Source: CAIKBL01 sp043734785 (GTDB lineage: Bacteria > Pseudomonadota > Gammaproteobacteria > Ga0077536). From it: 6,292 nucleotides of DNA. The position numbers and the translations under genes are program-made. Position 1 is the stretch's first letter; the number at the start of each line of letters is the position of its first letter. This document shows positions 5,357 to 6,292 of this stretch, one piece after another. Where the stretch lies: contig JAYTEX010000352.1 of NCBI GenBank assembly GCA_043734785.1, forward strand, positions 1 to 6,292. The letters are read 5' to 3'. The notes beneath the pieces are model-generated. The model was not told the DNA's origin and searched no databases. It saw only the letters and a list, made by a program, of their open reading frames with translations.

Positions 5357-6292
5357 CTAGGCCACGAGGTCTTGCTTATAGGTTTCGATAAACCCCGTGA
5401 ATACCTCGCCTGCGCGAAAGGCGGGGTGCTTGACCACGCGGCGCAGAAAGGCGATGTTACTCGATATTCCTTCAACCCGCGCCGCAGCCAGCGCGTGCTC
5501 GGTGGCCGCCAATGCGGCCTCGCGCGTCTCGCCCCAGCAGATGAGTTTAGCGATCATCGGATCGTAATATGCGGTAATGGTATCGCCTTGCCGAACGCCG
5601 GTTTCGATCCGCACCTGCGCACTGGGCGCCGGCAATTCGAAGGCGCTGAGGTTACCCGGTGACGGCAGAAACATCCTGTCTGGATTTTCGGCGTACAGGC
5701 GACATTCAATCGCATGGCCACGGACCGCGAGCGCTGTCTGGGTGAGATGATCGAGGCGCTCGCCGCGGGCGAGGCGCAATTGCAGGGCGACCAGATCTTC
5801 GCCGGTGATCATTTCGGTCACGGGATGTTCAACTTGAATGCGGGTGTTCATCTCCAGAAAGAAGCATTCGAAGGTCGCGGCATCTACGATAAACTCGACG
5901 GTACCGGCACCGGCATAAGCTTGAGCCGCCGCGAGTGCCACTGCCGCTTCGGCCATGCGGTTGCGCACCGCCACCGGCAACCCGGGGGCGGGGGATTCCT
6001 CGATCACTTTCTGGAAACGCCGTTGCAGCGAGCAATCGCGCTCAAAGAGATGCACCGCGCGGCCATCGCCGAAACCGAAGATCTGAATTTCGACATGCCG
6101 CGCCTTCGGGATGAAGCGCTCCAGAAACACTGCGCCATCCCCGAATGAGCGCATCGCCATGGCCTGGGTCGCTTCCGCGGTTTTGCGCAACTGATTCGGG
6201 TCTTCCACCAGACGCATGCCAATGCCGCCGCCGCCGGCGGCGGCTTTGACAAGCAATGGATAGCCGACCGTGCGTGCGGCCTCCTCTAACCC
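5357..6292 (-). CDS. Biotin carboxylase (AccC-type ATP-grasp) subunit, N-terminus outside the window
   Basis: The frame is open to the window edge (GLEEAARTVGYP lies before the first possible start, a TTG at 6256), so 311 C-terminal residues are present and about 140 N-terminal ones are missing. ATP-grasp features, in fragment numbering, are K16 (matching E. coli K159) before GGGGIGMR (20-27), then RHVEIQIFG (65-73), FERDCSLQRRFQKVIEE (83-99), and the catalytic LEMNTRIQVEHPVTE (146-160) with E147, N149 and R151. HAIECRLYAENP and YDPMIAKLI mark the biotin carboxylase C-terminal domain. Known role: ATP- and bicarbonate-dependent carboxylation of biotin on the carrier protein. The chain stops after FTGFIETYKQDLVA, where a urea carboxylase would continue into its AHS2 domain, so the gene is a true separate subunit. 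It leads the visible operon; its promoter is outside the window. Confidence 0.93.
   Translation of the reverse strand, partial: GLEEAARTVGYPLLVKAAAGGGGIGMRLVEDPNQLRKTAEATQAMAMRSFGDGAVFLERFIPKARHVEIQIFGFGDGRAVHLFERDCSLQRRFQKVIEESPAPGLPVAVRNRMAEAAVALAAAQAYAGAGTVEFIVDAATFECFFLEMNTRIQVEHPVTEMITGEDLVALQLRLARGERLDHLTQTALAVRGHAIECRLYAENPDRMFLPSPGNLSAFELPAPSAQVRIETGVRQGDTITAYYDPMIAKLICWGETREAALAATEHALAAARVEGISSNIAFLRRVVKHPAFRAGEVFTGFIETYKQDLVA

Noticed and set aside
4575..5360. Plus-strand open frame of 261 codons opposite the KipI-type gene
   Set aside because: It is the antisense shadow of a gene with clear family motifs, a common effect of high third-position GC. Its product has no recognisable domain and no good ribosome binding site.
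3209..6292. Acetyl-CoA carboxylase operon
   Set aside because: The carboxylase and carrier subunits look AccC/AccB-like, but the carboxyltransferase halves are KipI/KipA-type, not AccA/AccD or the propionyl-CoA carboxylase type.

Overview
The window looks like a chromosomal segment from a GC-rich proteobacterium, probably gamma or beta. Four things point that way: a homodimeric (AceE-type) 2-oxoacid dehydrogenase E1, strong G/C bias at third codon positions, clear Shine-Dalgarno sites, and REP-like palindromic repeats of the GTAGGGCGGAT and GTTGGGGTGAGCTTG kinds between genes. The genus cannot be told from the sequence. It contains seven coding regions, two of them cut by the window edges.

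Left part, plus strand: the 3' end of an AceE-type E1 gene (1-561) is followed after 76 bp by a complete family III (CaiB/BaiF, formyl-CoA transferase-like) CoA-transferase gene (638-1837). No E2 or E3 gene follows the E1 gene, so it may be an AceE paralogue rather than the housekeeping pyruvate dehydrogenase. A repeat-bearing spacer (1838-2072) with two tandem imperfect hairpins leads to a complete phytanoyl-CoA dioxygenase-family (PhyH) Fe(II)/2-oxoglutarate oxygenase gene (2073-2927).

Right part, minus strand: a tight four-gene operon reads leftward. It runs biotin carboxylase (5357-6292, 5' end outside the window), KipI/AHS1 carboxyltransferase half (4434-5306), KipA/AHS2 carboxyltransferase half (3442-4410), and a 72-residue free-standing biotinyl carrier protein (3209-3427). 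The gaps are 50, 23 and 14 bp. Together these encode every module of a urea carboxylase (BC, AHS2, AHS1, BCCP) as four separate polypeptides. Several motifs in the two carboxyltransferase halves resemble urea carboxylase more than the 5-oxoprolinase subunits PxpB/PxpC. The best reading is a split urea-carboxylase-like, biotin-dependent carboxylase acting on an unknown, probably amide- or ureido-type, acceptor. No allophanate hydrolase or PxpA gene lies in the window.

The two halves converge on a 281-bp junction (2928-3208) holding a 35-bp-period direct repeat, a 14-bp perfect palindrome and three copies of a GTTGGGG repeat. Two of those copies form an inverted pair bounding a 128-bp block. 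The junction may end transcription from both sides and may be a REP/MITE-like insertion.
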